NCBI GenBank assembly: GCA_003260075.1
Contig: QLIY01000158.1
Coordinates: 152,371-216,370 of the forward strand
Length of the DNA: 64,000 bases
Source: Phallusia mammillata
Taxonomy: Eukaryota; Chordata; Ascidiacea; Phlebobranchia; Ascidiidae
Direction of reading: 5' to 3'
The notes beneath the pieces are model-generated. The model was not told the origin of the DNA and made no database searches. It saw only the letters and a list, made by a program, of their open reading frames with translations. Below, in pieces: positions 62,477 to 64,000 of the stretch (position 1 is the stretch's first letter; every line of letters begins with the position of its first letter). A program made the translations under genes and the position numbers.

Positions 62477-64000
62477 CTAATATCGGGTCGGGCTATGTGA
62501 TTTTTTAAAGCCAATAGATCTGCTTCGAACAGGACTTCGGCTGCTGCGTCCAAAATCGCTTTTCATCTCCTTGCCCATATTTTCACCACGATACATACGA
62601 CTGTTGTAATCCGGACCATCACGGTAATCAATACGATTTTGACTTCGATTGAAACTTCTGCCTTTATAAGGACTTGTTTCTCTTCGGTAACTCGGTTCAG
62701 TGACACACATTCCACTAAAACGTGTTTCAAATCCAGGAGAAGTTTGTCGAAAACCTTGACGACCTCGACTGTGACTTCGGAGTCGACGCCATTCCGATCC
62801 ACGTCTGACATCATTAAAGTTTCGACCACGCTCGCCACAATTTCCATACTCGTTATAAACGCGGTTGGCGTTTATCCAGTTTTGTTTGGAATAAATCGTT
62901 TCGTTTGCCATGACGACAACACTTCGTGATGGTAAGTAGACCTAAAACAAAATGCAATTAATGCGTTGTTTGAAAACTTAATCCCTTTTTAATTCATAAA
63001 ATAACGCCTTTTCTAATTTAATTTATGATATAATTTATAAATAATTTGAACTTATGCCGCTAAAAAATAAAGAAAACCTTCCATACTGAAACTCTTACCA
63101 TCAGAGAACATTTCATGTTGTCACAAGCTTGTTGTTGGGTATAAAAATCAGTTGAAGCTTGATTCCTTCCATGACCTCCAAACATTTTGTCGTCACTGTC
63201 CAGCACGATGTTGTACCTTTAATGAATTTTAAAAAATGTAAACAACAATAGTTATATTTTCACTACCATTCTAGGACTCTACTTACTTCCCTGGCGTTCG
63301 CACACCGATTCGATAATCGGGATAGCTTCTTGTTGGATGAAAGTTGAACATGAAAAGAAGACCAGCACGTTCGAAGATGATTACTTTGTCATCATTATGT
63401 TGACGTGTAAGAAAAGCCTTGAAACAAAAGAAAAAATATTTGTTATCAGAACACATGTAATATTTTTGTTTGTCTAAACTCTAAATCCATCCTCGCTACA
63501 TATTACACTGATTAAAGTCGTTTCCCTTCTGTGACAGTTTTTATTTCATTTCATCAAATAACTGTTTTTTTAAGATCTTGGAAAGCATTGTCGGTAAAAC
63601 ACGTACTGGTGATGAGTTGAGCCACGCGAACCGTTATTCCAACCGATTCATTTCCATATCGAAGTTATTGAGAAATTTGTATCTCAGTTGTGGGTTGTCG
63701 GCCAGCTGAAATTGTCGTCGGGCCAAATGATAGTTGTCAAAATTTTGCACTGATGGAAACTCCACCCAATCAGGATGACCAAATTCATTACCTGCTTGCA
63801 AAATATCAATGCATTAAATTTTCATCGTATGCAAAACTTTTACTGTTTGACTTCTTACCCATAAAGTTTAGAAAAGCTTGTCCACTGAAAGCACTGGTGA
63901 ACAATCTGATCATTTTATAAAGACTTATTCCTCTATCCAACTTCAGAGACATTTCTTGTCCATCCAACATACATTCGTCACCCATCAGTTGTCTTGCTAT
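62477..64000 (-). CDS. GBE1: Glycogen branching enzyme, C-terminal part (six exons, partial), with an in-frame stop and a long basic tail
   Basis: 1,4-alpha-glucan branching enzyme makes alpha-1,6 branches in glycogen in the cytosol. Exons: 64000-63859 (cut by the window edge), 63791-63607, 63417-63287, 63216-63099, 62941-62477; the phases fit throughout (five exon pieces are visible, the first incomplete). Family motifs in order: [101 protein letters not shown]. Two oddities. First, the codon after MNRLE is TAA (63636-63634) where the family has Glu, so the frame as given is broken although everything after it is conserved; I do not restore it. Second, after VYLPSRSV the family normally ends within about a dozen residues, but here the frame continues for about 146, rich in Arg, Ser, Gly and Tyr, ending [15 protein letters not shown]. 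Confidence 0.92.

Noticed and set aside
1-64000. tRNA, rRNA or CRISPR features
   Set aside because: I saw no cloverleaf with matching A and B boxes, no rRNA-like stretch and no regularly spaced repeats; a covariance-model scan would be needed to exclude small RNAs.

Overview
This is a eukaryotic, intron-rich, AT-rich window with no operons. Short introns with canonical GT/AG borders, chordate-type proteins (a muscleblind-like protein, TMCO3, an MXRA5/IGSF10-type LRR-Ig protein, glycogen branching enzyme) and many small hAT-type elements point to an invertebrate chordate. An ascidian tunicate is most likely, but that placement is inference. All exon models below were built by hand from splice signals, reading phase and family resemblance.

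Layout. 1-9019: 5' part of a muscleblind-like (MBNL) gene on the minus strand; two exons are seen and the rest runs off or is hidden to the left. 9020-19171: no recognised gene, one 96-bp hAT-type element. 19172-29405: a complete 16-exon TMCO3 cation/proton antiporter gene, minus strand, 681 codons, with transposable elements in introns 1 and 7. 29406-36277: divergent intergenic region with long poly-C tracts and two hAT-like elements. 36278-47663: a complete 24-exon secreted LRR/Ig/mucin-like matrix protein, plus strand, about 1,981 residues. 49183-60728: a cluster of five paralogous small secreted cysteine-rich peptide genes (A, B, C minus; D plus; E minus), interspersed with hAT-type elements. 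62477-64000: the C-terminal six exons of glycogen branching enzyme, minus strand, running off the right edge.

The best candidate for something undescribed is the peptide cluster. Each intact copy has a signal peptide, a helix-like core with an invariant C-x13-C pair, and a C-terminal C-x2-C-x6-C-x3-C-P module ending one residue later, encoded by three exons with the same intron phases. I do not recognise the family. Other notable points: GBE1 carries an in-frame TAA in an otherwise conserved exon and has an unusual Arg/Ser-rich C-terminal tail; four hAT-type elements plus one 96-bp miniature have perfect 8-bp target-site duplications; and poly-C runs of 75 and 91 bases occur upstream of the LRR-Ig gene. 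The five large genes have unrelated functions and nothing indicates they work together, apart from the peptide paralogues.
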